Shown: positions 1-10,123 of the stretch, one piece after another
How positions within the stretch are numbered: position 1 is the first letter of the stretch
Layout of the letters: every line of letters starts with the position of its first letter
Assembly: GCF_026625785.1 (NCBI RefSeq)
Contig: NZ_CP113063.1
Location: 4,898,001 to 4,962,000 of the forward strand
DNA: 64,000 bases
Direction: 5' to 3'
DNA from: Gordonia sp. SL306
GTDB lineage: Bacteria > Actinomycetota > Actinomycetes > Mycobacteriales > Mycobacteriaceae
Translations under genes and position numbers: made by a program
Notes under the pieces: generated by a model
What the model saw: the letters and a program-made list of their open reading frames with translations, nothing else
Told to the model about the DNA's origin: nothing
Databases searched by the model: none

Positions 1-620
<620 letters not shown>

Positions 621-655
621 TACCTGACCCTCGACAACTCTGGAGCAACGCTGCC

Positions 656-1867
656 ATGGGCGTACCCACGCTGAAAGACCTTTTGGAAGAAGGCGTTTCG
701 GGTCGGGGAGTGCTGGTCCGATCGGATTTCAACGTCCCCCTCGACGGGACGACGATCACCGATCCGGGCCGCATCCTGGCCTCACTGCCGACCCTGTCGG
801 CACTGGTCGACGCAGGCGCCAAGGTGATCATCACCGCGCACCTGGGCCGGCCCAAGGGCGAACCCGACCCGAAGTACTCGCTCGCGCCGGTGGCCGAGCG
901 GCTCGGTGCCGAACTCGGACGCAATGTCCAGCTCGCCGGCGATGTGGTCGGTACCGACGCATTGGCCCGCGCCGAAGGGTTGACCGACGGTGACGTCCTG
1001 TTGCTGGAGAACGTGCGGTTCGACCCGCGCGAGACCTCCAAGGACGACGCCGAACGGGAATCGCTGGCCAAGGCCCTCGTGGAGCTGGTCGGCGACGACG
1101 GTGCATTCGTCTCGGACGGCTTCGGGGTGGTGCACCGCGAGCAGGCCTCGGTGTACGACGTGGCCAAGCTGCTCCCGCACTATGCCGGGAAGCTCGTCGA
1201 GGCCGAGGTCGAGGTGTTGTCGAAACTCACCCACGAGGTCGCTCGTCCGTACGCCGTCGTCCTCGGTGGATCGAAGGTCTCGGACAAGCTGGGCGTGATC
1301 GAGGCGCTCGCGCCCAAGGTAGACACCCTGGTGATCGGCGGCGGCATGGCATTCACCTTCCTTGCCGCGCAAGGACATCCGGTGGGTACGTCGTTGCTCC
1401 AAGAAGATCAGATCGGTGTCTGCAAGGACCTGTTGGACCGGTTCGGTGACGTGATCCGGCTGCCGGTCGACGTGGTGGTGGCCGACAAGTTCGCCGCCGA
1501 CGCAGAGTCGAAGACGGTTCCGGTCGAGGAGATCCCCGACGGGTGGATGGGCCTGGACATCGGTCCGGAATCGGTCAAGCGGTTCGCCGCGGTGCTCTCC
1601 GGTGCCGAGACGGTGTTCTGGAACGGGCCGTCGGGCGTCTTCGAGTTCGAGAAGTTCGCGGCAGGCACGCGGGGCGTCGCGGAGGCCATCGCCGCCACCA
1701 CCAAGGGCGGGGCATTCACCGTCGTCGGCGGTGGCGACTCGGCCGCCGCGGTACGGACCCTCGGTCTGCCGGACAGCGATTTCTCGCACATCTCGACCGG
1801 CGGCGGAGCGTCGTTGGAATACCTGGAGGGCAAGGAACTGCCCGGCCTGAAGGTCTTGGAGAATTGA
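656..1867 (+). CDS. pgk: Phosphoglycerate kinase
   Basis: Transfers the acyl phosphate of 1,3-bisphosphoglycerate to ADP, giving 3-phosphoglycerate and ATP. The ATG at 656 is chosen although the frame is open further upstream: it has GGAG ten bases before it and gives 403 residues, the normal family length, starting just before the conserved VRSDFNVPL substrate-binding motif. Other signatures are [30 protein letters not shown] and the C-terminal nucleotide-binding [11 protein letters not shown] and [13 protein letters not shown]. The TGA stop shares its A with the ATG of tpiA, so the two are translationally coupled. Confidence 0.97.
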   Translation: MGVPTLKDLLEEGVSGRGVLVRSDFNVPLDGTTITDPGRILASLPTLSALVDAGAKVIITAHLGRPKGEPDPKYSLAPVAERLGAELGRNVQLAGDVVGTDALARAEGLTDGDVLLLENVRFDPRETSKDDAERESLAKALVELVGDDGAFVSDGFGVVHREQASVYDVAKLLPHYAGKLVEAEVEVLSKLTHEVARPYAVVLGGSKVSDKLGVIEALAPKVDTLVIGGGMAFTFLAAQGHPVGTSLLQEDQIGVCKDLLDRFGDVIRLPVDVVVADKFAADAESKTVPVEEIPDGWMGLDIGPESVKRFAAVLSGAETVFWNGPSGVFEFEKFAAGTRGVAEAIAATTKGGAFTVVGGGDSAAAVRTLGLPDSDFSHISTGGGASLEYLEGKELPGLKVLEN

Positions 1868-2658
1868 TGGCGGCCAAACGCAAACCGTTGATCGCGGGCA
1901 ACTGGAAGATGAACCTGAATCATCTCGAGGCGATCGCGCTGGTGCAGAAGATCGCCTTCGCCCTGCCGGCGAAGTACTTCGACAAGGTCGACGTGACGGT
2001 CATCCCGCCGTTCACCGACATCCGTAGTGTGCAGACCGTGGTGGACGGCGACAAACTGCTCATCACGTACGGGGCACAGGATTTGTCGGAACACGATTCG
2101 GGTGCCTACACCGGCGAGATCAGCGGTACCTTCCTGGCCAAGCTGGGCTGCACGTTCGTTGTCGTCGGGCATTCCGAGCGTCGCACCCTGCACGCCGAGA
2201 CCGATGAGGTGGTGCTCGCGAAGACCAAGGCGGCGCTGCGGCACGGACTCACGCCGATCGTCTGCATCGGCGAGGGGCTCGAGATCCGCGAGTCGGGCGA
2301 GCACGTCGCCTACAACGTGACCCAGCTGAAGGGCTCGCTTGCCGGTCTCAGTGCCGACGAGATCGCCAAGGTCGTCATCGCCTACGAGCCGGTGTGGGCC
2401 ATCGGAACGGGTCGCGTGGCCAGTGCCGCCGATGCGCAGGAGGTGTGCGGGGCGATCCGCGGCGCGCTCCGCGAGATCGCCGACGACGCCACGGCGGATT
2501 CGGTCCGCGTGCTCTACGGCGGATCGGTGAACGCGAAGAATGTCGGCGACATCGTCGGTCAGCAGGATGTCGACGGTGCGCTCGTCGGCGGCGCCTCGTT
2601 GAAGTCGGACGAGTTCGCGAGTCTGTCGGCGATCGCCGCAGGCGGACCGCTGCCCTGA
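1867..2658 (+). CDS. tpiA: Triosephosphate isomerase
   Basis: Interconverts dihydroxyacetone phosphate and glyceraldehyde 3-phosphate. The start overlaps the pgk stop by one base and gives 263 residues, typical for the family. The catalytic lysine is in GNWKMN at the N-terminus, the catalytic histidine in VVGHSERR, the catalytic glutamate in [11 protein letters not shown], and the phosphate-binding loops are YGGSV and GALVGGASL. It is the last gene of the gap-pgk-tpiA run; a long inverted repeat starts four bases after the stop and probably ends the transcript. Confidence 0.97.
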   Translation: MAAKRKPLIAGNWKMNLNHLEAIALVQKIAFALPAKYFDKVDVTVIPPFTDIRSVQTVVDGDKLLITYGAQDLSEHDSGAYTGEISGTFLAKLGCTFVVVGHSERRTLHAETDEVVLAKTKAALRHGLTPIVCIGEGLEIRESGEHVAYNVTQLKGSLAGLSADEIAKVVIAYEPVWAIGTGRVASAADAQEVCGAIRGALREIADDATADSVRVLYGGSVNAKNVGDIVGQQDVDGALVGGASLKSDEFASLSAIAAGGPLP

Positions 2659-2661
2659 CCC

Positions 2662-2837
2662 CACCCAACCGCACCCCCCAACCGCACCCCCCAACCGCAC
2701 CCACCCACCCACGCCCACCCCGCAGCCGCGACCCTTTCCGTCATCCGCGACGGCAAATCGGGGTCGCGGATGACGGGAACCGTCGCGGCTGCGGGGGCCG
2801 GGTGGTGGGGACGGGGTGGGGTGGGTGCGGTTGGGTG
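2662..2837. repeat. Long nested inverted repeat with three 13-bp tandem copies in one arm
   Basis: Three nested pairs of complementary segments fold this region into one imperfect hairpin. The outer pair is 2662-2676 with 2823-2837 (15 bp), the middle pair is 2720-2732 with 2782-2794 (13 bp), and the inner pair is 2739-2751 with 2763-2775 (13 bp) around an 11-base loop. The left arm also carries three copies of the 13-mer CCAACCGCACCCC at 2665-2703. There is no T-run, so it is not a classical intrinsic terminator, but it lies right after tpiA and before the secG promoter. A repeat of this kind could stop or stabilise the glycolytic transcript; that role is inference. Confidence 0.8.
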
Positions 2838-2859
2838 GGTGAGGCGTGACGCGTAGACT
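2831..2859 (+). promoter_or_regulatory. Putative secG promoter
   Basis: A -35-like TTGGGT at 2831-2836 and a -10 TAGACT at 2854-2859 are separated by 17 bases. Transcription would start near 2866, inside the downstream stem-loop, leaving a leader of about 90 bases before secG. The -35 overlaps the outer arm of the long inverted repeat. Called from sequence pattern only. Confidence 0.5.
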
Positions 2860-2860
2860 G

Positions 2861-2897
2861 TGGCAGGTTGTGCCCATCCATCGGGCGTGACCTGCCA
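2861..2897 (+). promoter_or_regulatory. Stem-loop in the secG leader
   Basis: TGGCAGGT at 2861-2868 pairs perfectly with ACCTGCCA at 2890-2897, and inside a 3x3 internal loop GCCC (2872-2875) pairs with GGGC (2883-2886) around a 7-base loop. A short T-rich stretch (TTGCCTTTTG) follows. It could be an attenuator or a readthrough terminator of the glycolytic operon; position and pairing are seen, function is not known. Confidence 0.55.
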
Positions 2898-2956
2898 TAG
2901 TTGCCTTTTGTCGACCGCAAAGGTCGAAGTACCCGACCGAACAGGACTGACTACAC

Positions 2957-3190
2957 GTGAAGCTCGCACTCGACATCGGATTGGTCATCACCAGCGTGCT
3001 GATGGTGGTGCTGGTGTTGCTGCACCGCGGCAAGGGCGGCGGTCTGTCATCGCTGTTCGGTGGCGGTGTGCAGTCCAGCCTGTCGGGGTCGAGCGTCGTC
3101 GAGCGCAACCTCGACCGCCTGACCGTGTTCGTCGGGCTCATCTGGTTCATCTTCATCATCGGCATCGGCGTCGACATCAAGCTCTCCTGA
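2957..3190 (+). CDS. secG: Protein translocase subunit SecG
   Basis: Small inner-membrane subunit of the SecYEG protein-export channel. The product has 77 residues, normal for actinobacteria. Two hydrophobic segments (about residues 3-22 and 55-74) flank a conserved glycine-rich cytoplasmic loop containing HRGKGGGLSSLFGGG, the SecG hallmark. GTG is the start. It stands alone, with its own promoter upstream and a strong terminator hairpin downstream, as in the tpi-secG order of mycobacteria. Confidence 0.95.
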   Translation: MKLALDIGLVITSVLMVVLVLLHRGKGGGLSSLFGGGVQSSLSGSSVVERNLDRLTVFVGLIWFIFIIGIGVDIKLS

Positions 3191-3211
3191 GCGATCCGCC
3201 GACCCCGCCTC

Positions 3212-3258
3212 GATCAGTCCGGCCCCATGGGCCGGACTGATCCTGTCTGAGGGGTTTT
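3212..3258 (+). terminator. Terminator after secG
   Basis: A perfect 14-bp stem (3212-3225 with 3229-3242) with a CAT loop starts 21 bases after the secG stop. It is followed by CTGTCTGAGGGGTTTTCC, a short T-rich tail. The stem is strong enough to act as an intrinsic terminator despite the weak U-tract, which is usual in actinobacteria. Confidence 0.8.
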
Positions 3259-3357
3259 CCGCATCTCACGGCGAGTGCGCCTGCCGTGACGCCTGTCTCT
3301 CGGAGCGGATCCCGGTCCGAGATGCCCCCGCCCGTGAATGACGGGATACTGGACGTC

Positions 3358-6210
3358 ATGAGCGAAGCGATCTCGTCTGCCTCGAACACGTCCCGTGGTG
3401 CGGCTGCCTGGCGGCCGTCGATCTCCATCGTCGACCACATCTCGGTCGACGACGAGGGCCGAGCGCTCACCGAGCCGTTGCGTGAGGACATCCGCCTGCT
3501 CGGCGGGATCCTCGGCGACATGGTTCGCGAGCATTCCGGTACGGAGGTCTTCGATCTCGTCGAGAACGCGCGGGTCGCAGCCTTCCGGATCCGCCGCTCG
3601 GAGATCGATCGGGATGTGTTGGCCGACATGTTCACCGATCTGGACATCGGTGTCGCGCTGCCGGTGATCCGCGCGTTCACCAACTTCGCACTGCTGGCGA
3701 ATCTCGCCGAGGACATCCACCGGGAGCGTCGTCGGACGATTCACGTGCGTGCCGGCGATCCTCCTCAGGACAGCAGTCTCGCCGCCACCTATGCCAAGCT
3801 CGCGGCCGCCGGATTGACCGACGAGGAGGTGGGTCGTGCGCTCGCCGACGCCACCGTGGTCCCCGTCATCACCGCCCACCCGACCGAGACGCGCCGCCGA
3901 ACGATCTTCGAGGCCCAGAACCGCATCACCGAACTGATGCGGTTCCGCGGACGCACCGAGCTGACCACGGACGAGGACGCGGAGGTCACCGAAGGGATTC
4001 GGCGGCAGATCCTCACCTTGTGGCAGACCGCGCTGATCCGTCTCGAACGCCTGACCATCCAGGACGAGATCCGTTCCGGCCTGCGCTACTACGACGCCTC
4101 GTTCTTCGACGTCGTGCCGAAGATCAACACCAAGGTGCGCGCGGCGTTGCGATCGGCCTATCCCGACGCGGGTCTCGCCGACGACCCGATGATCCGGATG
4201 GGTTCGTGGATCGGCGGTGACCGCGACGGCAATCCGTACGTCACCGACGAGATCGTGACGATGGCGACGACCCGCGCCGCGGAGACCGCGGTGGCACACC
4301 ATCTCGCCGAGCTCGAGCGGCTCGCGGAGGAACTGAGCATGTCCGCGCGGCTGATCAGCTCCACCGACGCGCTCCTCGAACTCGCCGACGTATCCGCCGA
4401 CGATCCGGCTGCCGACGAACCGTTTCGTGCGGCGCTACGCCACATCCGGTCCCGCCTGGCGGCGACCGCGAACACCATGTTCGACACCGAGTTCCTGTCA
4501 TCGAGTGACCTGTTCCTGGTCGACGGCCGCAGTCCCTACGGCTGCGCCGACGACCTGCTCGGCGATCTCGACATCATCGACGTGGCACTGCGGGACAACC
4601 ACGACGACACCATCGCCGACGACCGCCTGTCGCGGCTGAGGGAGAGCGTTCGGACCTTCGGTTTCAACCTCTCCGGCCTTGACATGCGGCAGAACTCGGA
4701 CATGCACGAGGAGGTCATCGCCGAACTGCTGGCGTGGGCGGGCGTGCACCCCGACTACCTGTCGCTGGGCGAGGCGGACCGCGTCGAGATCCTGTCGAAG
4801 GAACTGGCGGCACGACGCCCGTTGACGAGGCCCGACGCCGCGCTGAGTGACCTCGCCACCAAAGAACTGAACATCGTCCGCGCGGCGGCGGGGGCGGTCG
4901 AGAAATTCGGCCCGCAGGCCGTGCCGAACTACGTCATCAGCATGTGCACCTCGGTCAGCGACATGCTCGAACCGATGATCCTGCTCAAGGAGGCGGGACT
5001 GATCGACATCGACCCGGAGAGCGGGAAGCTGACGTCGACGGTGCGGGTGGTCCCGTTGTTCGAGACCATCGAGGACCTCCAGCAGGGTGCGGAGACGCTG
5101 TTGGCGGCGTTGGACATCCCGCTCTATCGCGATCTCGTCGAGGGACAGTCGGGCATGCAGGAGGTGATGCTCGGTTACTCCGACTCGAACAAGGACGGCG
5201 GCTACATGGCCGCGAACTGGGCGCTTTACCGGGGCGAACTCGACCTGGTGGAGGCGGCCAAGAAGGCCGGCATCCGGTTGCGTCTGTTCCACGGTCGGGG
5301 CGGCACCGTCGGGCGTGGCGGCGGGCCGAGCTACGACGCCATCCTGGCGCAACCGCCCGGTGCGGTGCAGGGCTCGCTGCGGATCACCGAGCAGGGCGAG
5401 ATCATCGCCGCCAAGTATGCGGAACCGGTTCTGGCCCAACGTAACCTGGAGACCTTGTTGGCCGCGACGATCGAGTCCTCGCTGCTCGACGTCGAGGGAC
5501 TCGGCGACGACTCCGAAGGTGCGTACCGCAACATGGACGAGATCGCCGCATTGGCGCGCTCGGCCTACAGTGAACTCGTCCACGAGACACCGGGCTTCGT
5601 CGAATACTTCACCACCTCGACCCCGCTGTCGGAGATCGGCGCACTCAACATCGGCAGTCGTCCGGCGTCGCGTAAACAGACCGAGAAGATCTCGGACCTG
5701 CGAGCCATCCCGTGGGTGCTGTCATGGACGCAGTCGCGGGTGATGTTGCCCGGCTGGTACGGCACGGGTTCGGCCTTCGGGCAGTGGGTCGGCGACGACG
5801 AACAGCGACTCGAGACGCTGCGCCGCTACTACGAGGAATGGCCGTTCTTCCGGACCGTGATGTCCAACATGGCGCAGGTGCTCGCGAAGTCGGACATGGG
5901 TCTGGCCCATCGCTACGCGCAGCTGGTTCCCGATGAGACGTTGCGGGACACCGTGTTCGGCATGATCGTCGACGAACACGAGCGCACCATCGAGATGTAC
6001 GCGAAGATCACCGGCACCGACGACCTGCTCACCGACAACGCCGCCCTGAAGCGTTCGGTCTACAACCGGTTCCCGTACCTCGAGCCGCTCAACATGCTCC
6101 AGGTGGAGCTCCTGCGTCGGTTCCGCGCAGGCGAGGACTCACCGGCGGTGCGCCGCGGTATCCAGCTCACCATGAACGGTCTGGCGACGGCGTTGCGGAA
6201 CTCGGGGTAG
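3358..6210 (+). CDS. ppc: Phosphoenolpyruvate carboxylase
   Basis: Anaplerotic enzyme that carboxylates phosphoenolpyruvate with bicarbonate to oxaloacetate. The ATG at 3358 (MSEAISS) gives 950 residues, close to the family norm; upstream GTG 3286 and ATG 3322 are in frame but would add an unconserved tail. A GATACT hexamer 7 bases before the ATG would fit a leaderless -10. The catalytic histidine motif [12 protein letters not shown] is near residue 174 and the glycine-rich catalytic loop [13 protein letters not shown] near residue 643; [11 protein letters not shown] and the C-terminal RNSG end are also typical. It is monocistronic and supplies oxaloacetate to the TCA cycle. Confidence 0.97.
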   Translation: MSEAISSASNTSRGAAAWRPSISIVDHISVDDEGRALTEPLREDIRLLGGILGDMVREHSGTEVFDLVENARVAAFRIRRSEIDRDVLADMFTDLDIGVALPVIRAFTNFALLANLAEDIHRERRRTIHVRAGDPPQDSSLAATYAKLAAAGLTDEEVGRALADATVVPVITAHPTETRRRTIFEAQNRITELMRFRGRTELTTDEDAEVTEGIRRQILTLWQTALIRLERLTIQDEIRSGLRYYDASFFDVVPKINTKVRAALRSAYPDAGLADDPMIRMGSWIGGDRDGNPYVTDEIVTMATTRAAETAVAHHLAELERLAEELSMSARLISSTDALLELADVSADDPAADEPFRAALRHIRSRLAATANTMFDTEFLSSSDLFLVDGRSPYGCADDLLGDLDIIDVALRDNHDDTIADDRLSRLRESVRTFGFNLSGLDMRQNSDMHEEVIAELLAWAGVHPDYLSLGEADRVEILSKELAARRPLTRPDAALSDLATKELNIVRAAAGAVEKFGPQAVPNYVISMCTSVSDMLEPMILLKEAGLIDIDPESGKLTSTVRVVPLFETIEDLQQGAETLLAALDIPLYRDLVEGQSGMQEVMLGYSDSNKDGGYMAANWALYRGELDLVEAAKKAGIRLRLFHGRGGTVGRGGGPSYDAILAQPPGAVQGSLRITEQGEIIAAKYAEPVLAQRNLETLLAATIESSLLDVEGLGDDSEGAYRNMDEIAALARSAYSELVHETPGFVEYFTTSTPLSEIGALNIGSRPASRKQTEKISDLRAIPWVLSWTQSRVMLPGWYGTGSAFGQWVGDDEQRLETLRRYYEEWPFFRTVMSNMAQVLAKSDMGLAHRYAQLVPDETLRDTVFGMIVDEHERTIEMYAKITGTDDLLTDNAALKRSVYNRFPYLEPLNMLQVELLRRFRAGEDSPAVRRGIQLTMNGLATALRNSG

Positions 6211-6220
6211 CGCCGGCTTC

Positions 6221-6256
6221 CCGCCGACAGCAACCGGTTTCGCGTCGAGAGCACCC
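6221..6256. repeat. Degenerate copy of a 21-bp intergenic repeat
   Basis: Just after the ppc stop lie about one and a half units of the same 21-bp repeat found at 20018-20095: CCGCCGACAGCAACCGGTTTC at 6221-6241 (written in full it is 21 bases) and a diverged second unit beginning GCGTCGAGAGCACC. Both loci lie between converging genes, so this looks like a dispersed intergenic repeat family. Confidence 0.6.
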
Positions 6257-6272
6257 CGCAACCGAGTCGAGA

Positions 6273-6971
6273 TCACCGGTGACGGTGGGCCCTGGTGTCG
6301 GAAGCGCCGGGGGACACGTGGGGTAGCAAGCGGATCGAATGGTCGTAGTACTGCTCGTCGAGCGGGAGATACGGAATCGGATCCTCGTCGCGGAGTCTGA
6401 CGAGACGATCGGTGAGATCGACCTCGATCTCACCGATCGTCGACTCGTCGACATCGCGGGCGCGGGTGACGAGATGTGGTCGCAGCGCCTCCATGCCGCT
6501 GTACCAGAGTGTCCCGTGCAACGTGGTCCAGAGCACGTCCTCGATGTCTCCGCTGATCCCACGTGGTCCGAGGCTCCCCGGGCGATCGCCCGCGGTGACG
6601 ATCGTCAGTGCGCGTCGCCCGACGAGTCCGCCGTCACCGTATTTGCGGGCGCGGCCGGTCTCCGTCGCGATCACGTCGTAGGCGAATCCGCGTTCGAAGA
6701 CCCGGTCCACCCATCCCTTCATGATCGCGGGCATCCCGTACCACCAGAGCGGGAACTGGAGGACGACGAGATCGGCGGCACAGAGCTTGGCCTGCTCGGT
6801 CTCCACGTCTTTGCCGCCCTCGTCGCGAAGAACGGGGTCCCAGTTCATCGCGTAGAGGTCGGACTGGCTTACCTCCCAGCCATTTTCGCGCAGCGCACGC
6901 ACTCCGACGTCACGGAGGTGGCCACTGAGGGATTCGGAGTCGGGGTGTGCCAGGACCCAGAGCGCTCTCAT
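6273..6971 (-). CDS. NAD(P)H dehydrogenase (quinone), flavodoxin-like fold
   Basis: Predicted FMN/FAD-dependent NAD(P)H:quinone or azo-type oxidoreductase of the NQO1/MdaB family, cytosolic. The start is taken at ATG 6971 (MRALWVLAHPDSESLS), where the flavodoxin fold begins; 11 extra in-frame codons upstream lack conservation. Length is 232 residues. Typical signatures are the N-terminal LAHPDSESLS phosphate-binding region, VLQFPLWWYGMPAIMKGWVDRVF and FAYDV. It is the first of the accessory genes between ppc and pgl, transcribed away from the MFS operon across a 544-base gap. Substrate unknown; a role in detoxifying quinones would fit the neighbours but is inference. Confidence 0.85.
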   Translation of the reverse strand: MRALWVLAHPDSESLSGHLRDVGVRALRENGWEVSQSDLYAMNWDPVLRDEGGKDVETEQAKLCAADLVVLQFPLWWYGMPAIMKGWVDRVFERGFAYDVIATETGRARKYGDGGLVGRRALTIVTAGDRPGSLGPRGISGDIEDVLWTTLHGTLWYSGMEALRPHLVTRARDVDESTIGEIEVDLTDRLVRLRDEDPIPYLPLDEQYYDHSIRLLPHVSPGASDTRAHRHR

Positions 6972-7515
6972 GTCGATGACAACGCCATCGGCGGCCCGCG
7001 GCATTCCGTCGATCCAAGGTGCCGCGACGTCGCGCGCTCAGGATCGGCGGACGCTGCCCGACCCGGTAACCAGCCCGCCCCGTGCACTTCGTCCGCGGTG
7101 GTGGTGCCGATCGACCGGGTGTCGAAGTAGCCGCCGATTTCGAGATCGTCGAGAAGCGTGCGGCGGCTTCTCTTCTGACACGGGTCAGCGTTGTGGCGCT
7201 GGATCCGATGATCCGCACCGGGTGGCCGAACCGGGTAGCGACCTGGATTCTCTGATTGTCAAGTTCTTCAACGTCGTACGCGATGTCCTGATGCGGAGAG
7301 CGCAGCCTTCCCCGTCGGCCGGGGGAGTGGTCGTGTCACGGCCTGTGGTGCGGAGGCACCAGGACAGGTCAATCGCTGGTCCGCTTGCATCAGTGGAAAG
7401 ACAGTGTCGCGGAACGATGCCGGGCGGCGCGTCGGAAGGGAGTGTTGGAGGCGCATGAAATCGAGCGAACTCCCACCTGAGGACGTGCTCGCCACCAACG
7501 ATGAGAAGGACGTCC
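6972..7515. other. Intergenic region between divergent reductase and exporter genes
   Basis: No convincing gene was found in these 544 bases. Short frames exist on both strands but show no recognisable family and no good ribosome binding site. The segment holds the divergent control region for the quinone reductase (left) and the exporter operon (right). One stem-loop is visible: CCTGTGGTGC at 7342-7351 pairs with GCACC (7356-7360) and ACAGG (7364-7368) across a GGAG loop and a 3-base bulge. It could also hold a decayed regulator gene, but I cannot support that. Confidence 0.5.
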
Positions 7516-8913
7516 ATGTCCGAAACCCTGGTTTCGCCGGCCCGCATCGGCAAACTGTCGATCGGCGCCCTCGGCATCCTGGCACTCGCCCTCGGCACCT
7601 TGCAGTCAGTGGTGGAGCCTGCGCTCCCCTTGCTGCAACGTGAGCTGGGGGTCAGTCCTGCCGAAGGGGCGTTGATCGCCAACACATTGCTCATCACCGG
7701 TGCGGTCGTCGCACCCGTCGCAGGCAAACTCGGCGACCGGTACGGCGGTAGGCGGGTGTTGGTCTGGCTGATGGCCGTGGTGTCGGCGGGTGGTCTGTTG
7801 GCAGGCCTGGCGCCGAACCTTCCGGTGTTGTTGCTCGGGCAGGTGTTGCAAGGTGTCATGGTGGGTGCCCTGCCCCTCTCCTTCATCCTGGTGCGCAAAC
7901 ATCTCCGGACAGGAGAGACGCAGGTGGCGATCGGGGTGGTCGTCGCGCTGTTCACGGGCGGTGGCATCGTGGGGACATTGCTTGCCGGGCCGATCGCCGA
8001 AGCACTGTCCTGGCATTGGATGTTCGCCTTGCCGACGATCGCGATCATCGCGGCGACGCTGGTCGTGGCTCGGCTGATGCCGCACGATCCGCCGATCGAA
8101 TCGGACAGCAGGATCGATTGGCCCGGCGTGGCTTTACTGAGCGGCTCGTTGCTCGCGCTCATGCTCGGGCTCGTGACAGTGACGAGCGGCAACCTCCCGC
8201 CGGTAGCGGTCGGTGCCGTCGCGGTGGTCGTTGCCGCCCTCGCGACCGGATGGGTCGTCGTCGAGCGTCGGGCAGCCTCGCCGATGGTCGATCTGCGGAT
8301 GTTGGCAAAGCCTGCGATGCGGAACGCGTTCATGCTCACCTTCGTCATCACCGCCAGTTCGGGGATGGTGCTCTTTCTGCTTCCGCAGCTGTTCGCGGTT
8401 TCGGCAGACGGGTACGGCTTCGCTGCCGGCACCACCGCGATCGGACTGTTCCTGCTGCCCGGCGCCATCGCCGGGGCGGTGAGCGACTCGATCGGCGGGG
8501 TCGCGGCGCGGCGCTTCGGTCCGCGGGCCGTGGTCGTCGTGGGCGCCGTTGTCACGGTGGCAACGATGTTCGCCCTGGTGTCGCTGCACTCGGCGGCGTG
8601 GCAGCTCGTCCTCGCGAAGATGCTGACGGCGTTCGCCGCGGGCGTCGCCACCACGGCGTTGCTTGCCGGTACCGCCACCGCCGTCGAGACCCGGGACACC
8701 GGCATCGCCACCAGCCTGCTCGTGGTGACACGGGTGATCGGTGTCGCCCTGGGCGCCCAGGTCGGCGGCGCGATCCTGGCGGCCGGGGCCGACTCGATGG
8801 GCCGGCCGACCGAATCGTCCTTTGTCACAGGTTTCGCCATCGCCGGCCTCATCGCCGCGTCGGCACTGCTCGTTGTCCGCATCACGAAAAGGGAGTCCAG
8901 TCATGACATCTAG
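7516..8913 (+). CDS. MFS drug exporter, DHA2 (14-TM) type
   Basis: Integral membrane proton-driven efflux protein of the major facilitator superfamily, 465 residues, similar in build to EmrB/QacA-type multidrug exporters. Start ATG 7516 is preferred over ATG 7501 because AAGGA lies 7 bases upstream. About 14 hydrophobic helices can be counted; the MFS motif A loop GKLGDRYGGRRVLVW lies between helices 2 and 3. Its stop overlaps the start of the FAD monooxygenase by 11 bases, so the two are co-translated. The pairing suggests export and oxidative inactivation of the same toxic compound; the substrate cannot be told from sequence. Confidence 0.88.
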   Translation: MSETLVSPARIGKLSIGALGILALALGTLQSVVEPALPLLQRELGVSPAEGALIANTLLITGAVVAPVAGKLGDRYGGRRVLVWLMAVVSAGGLLAGLAPNLPVLLLGQVLQGVMVGALPLSFILVRKHLRTGETQVAIGVVVALFTGGGIVGTLLAGPIAEALSWHWMFALPTIAIIAATLVVARLMPHDPPIESDSRIDWPGVALLSGSLLALMLGLVTVTSGNLPPVAVGAVAVVVAALATGWVVVERRAASPMVDLRMLAKPAMRNAFMLTFVITASSGMVLFLLPQLFAVSADGYGFAAGTTAIGLFLLPGAIAGAVSDSIGGVAARRFGPRAVVVVGAVVTVATMFALVSLHSAAWQLVLAKMLTAFAAGVATTALLAGTATAVETRDTGIATSLLVVTRVIGVALGAQVGGAILAAGADSMGRPTESSFVTGFAIAGLIAASALLVVRITKRESSHDI

Positions 8914-10123
8914 CGGTCAGTCCATGGATGTGGGCGCCACCGCGAAGCGCACGGTTCTGATCTCCGGGGCCAGTATCGCCGGGCCTGCGCTGGCATATTG
9001 GCTGCATCGGTCCGGATTCGCGGTCACGGTGGTCGAAAAGGCAGGCACACTGCGCGGCGGTGGCTACCCGATCGACCTCCGCGGGACCGCGATCGAGGTG
9101 GTCCGACGAATGGGGATACTGCCGCAACTGCAGGACGCGCACATCGACTTGCGGCGCTTCACATTCCTCGATGCGGACGGTGGGCAAGTGGCCTCGATCG
9201 CCGCACGCACCGATTCCGACGATGTCGGAGGACAGGACCTCGAGGTGCGTCGCGGTGATCTGGCCGCGATCCTCTATGCGATGATTCGCGACCATGTGGA
9301 ATTCCTGTTCGACGACTCGATCGACACCCTCGACCAGTCCGAACAGGGCGTCGATGTCACCTTCCACAGCGGGCAACGGCGCACGGTCGACCTGGTGATC
9401 GGTGCCGACGGCATGCACTCACATACCCGGGAGTCGGTATTCGGCGCCGAAGCAGAGTTCCACCGCTACCTCGGCTACTGCTTCACCATCTTCACCATGC
9501 CGAACACCTTCGGACTCTCCCGCGAGGTCGTGTTGTGGAACACCCCGGGGAAAGCAGCTGCCCTCTACGCCGTCGGGGACAACGACGACGAGCTGCACGC
9601 TTTTCTGAACTTTCATCGACCGGAACCGCCGTTCGGTGACCACCGGAACAGCGATGCCCAACGGGATCTGGTCGCCACGGTCTTTGCCGACGCGGGTTGG
9701 GAAGTCCCCGGCATGGTCAGCGCGATGCGCGACGCGGATGACCTGTTCTTTGACACGGCAGGTCAGATCCGCATGCCGCGCTGGTCCAGTGGCCGCGTTG
9801 CGCTTGTCGGCGATGCCGCTTATGCGCCCTCTTTTCTCACCGGGCAAGGCTCGAGCCTTGCGTTGGTCGGTGCGTACATGCTGGCTGACGCCCTGGCCAC
9901 GAACCCGGACCACTCGGCGGCCTTCGCCGCCTACGAATATCACCTCCGCGAGTTCGTGACCATGAACCAGGCACTGGTCGACAACGGTGAGGCGACGCTC
10001 TTCCCGACCACAGCGCGAGCCCTGGAGCAACGCAACACCATGCTGCGTGACCTCGTCAGCATGCCTGCCGCGACAGCACGACCGGCGCACTCAGCCCTTG
10101 CGCTGCCCCGGATATCGGACTAG
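8903..10123 (+). CDS. FAD-dependent monooxygenase, TetX/PHBH-like
   Basis: Predicted cytosolic class A flavoprotein monooxygenase using NAD(P)H and O2, 406 residues. The ATG at 8903 has GGGAG 8 bases upstream. Three family motifs are clear: the dinucleotide-binding SGASIAGPALAYWL at the N-terminus, the DG motif GADGMHSHTRE in the middle, and the GD motif GRVALVGDAAYAPSFLTGQG near residue 300. The fold type includes the tetracycline-degrading TetX enzymes and polyketide hydroxylases, but no specific substrate is shown. It overlaps the upstream exporter gene, and its TAG stop overlaps the stop of the converging response regulator. Confidence 0.87.
   Translation: MTSSGQSMDVGATAKRTVLISGASIAGPALAYWLHRSGFAVTVVEKAGTLRGGGYPIDLRGTAIEVVRRMGILPQLQDAHIDLRRFTFLDADGGQVASIAARTDSDDVGGQDLEVRRGDLAAILYAMIRDHVEFLFDDSIDTLDQSEQGVDVTFHSGQRRTVDLVIGADGMHSHTRESVFGAEAEFHRYLGYCFTIFTMPNTFGLSREVVLWNTPGKAAALYAVGDNDDELHAFLNFHRPEPPFGDHRNSDAQRDLVATVFADAGWEVPGMVSAMRDADDLFFDTAGQIRMPRWSSGRVALVGDAAYAPSFLTGQGSSLALVGAYMLADALATNPDHSAAFAAYEYHLREFVTMNQALVDNGEATLFPTTARALEQRNTMLRDLVSMPAATARPAHSALALPRISD

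Noticed and set aside
7005-7500. Regulatory gene in the exporter/reductase gap
   Set aside because: Frames on both strands lack HTH motifs or any family signature and their codon composition is poor.
8903-10123. Specific call as tetracycline-inactivating TetX
   Set aside because: Only general FAD-monooxygenase motifs are shared; the substrate cannot be deduced from sequence alone.
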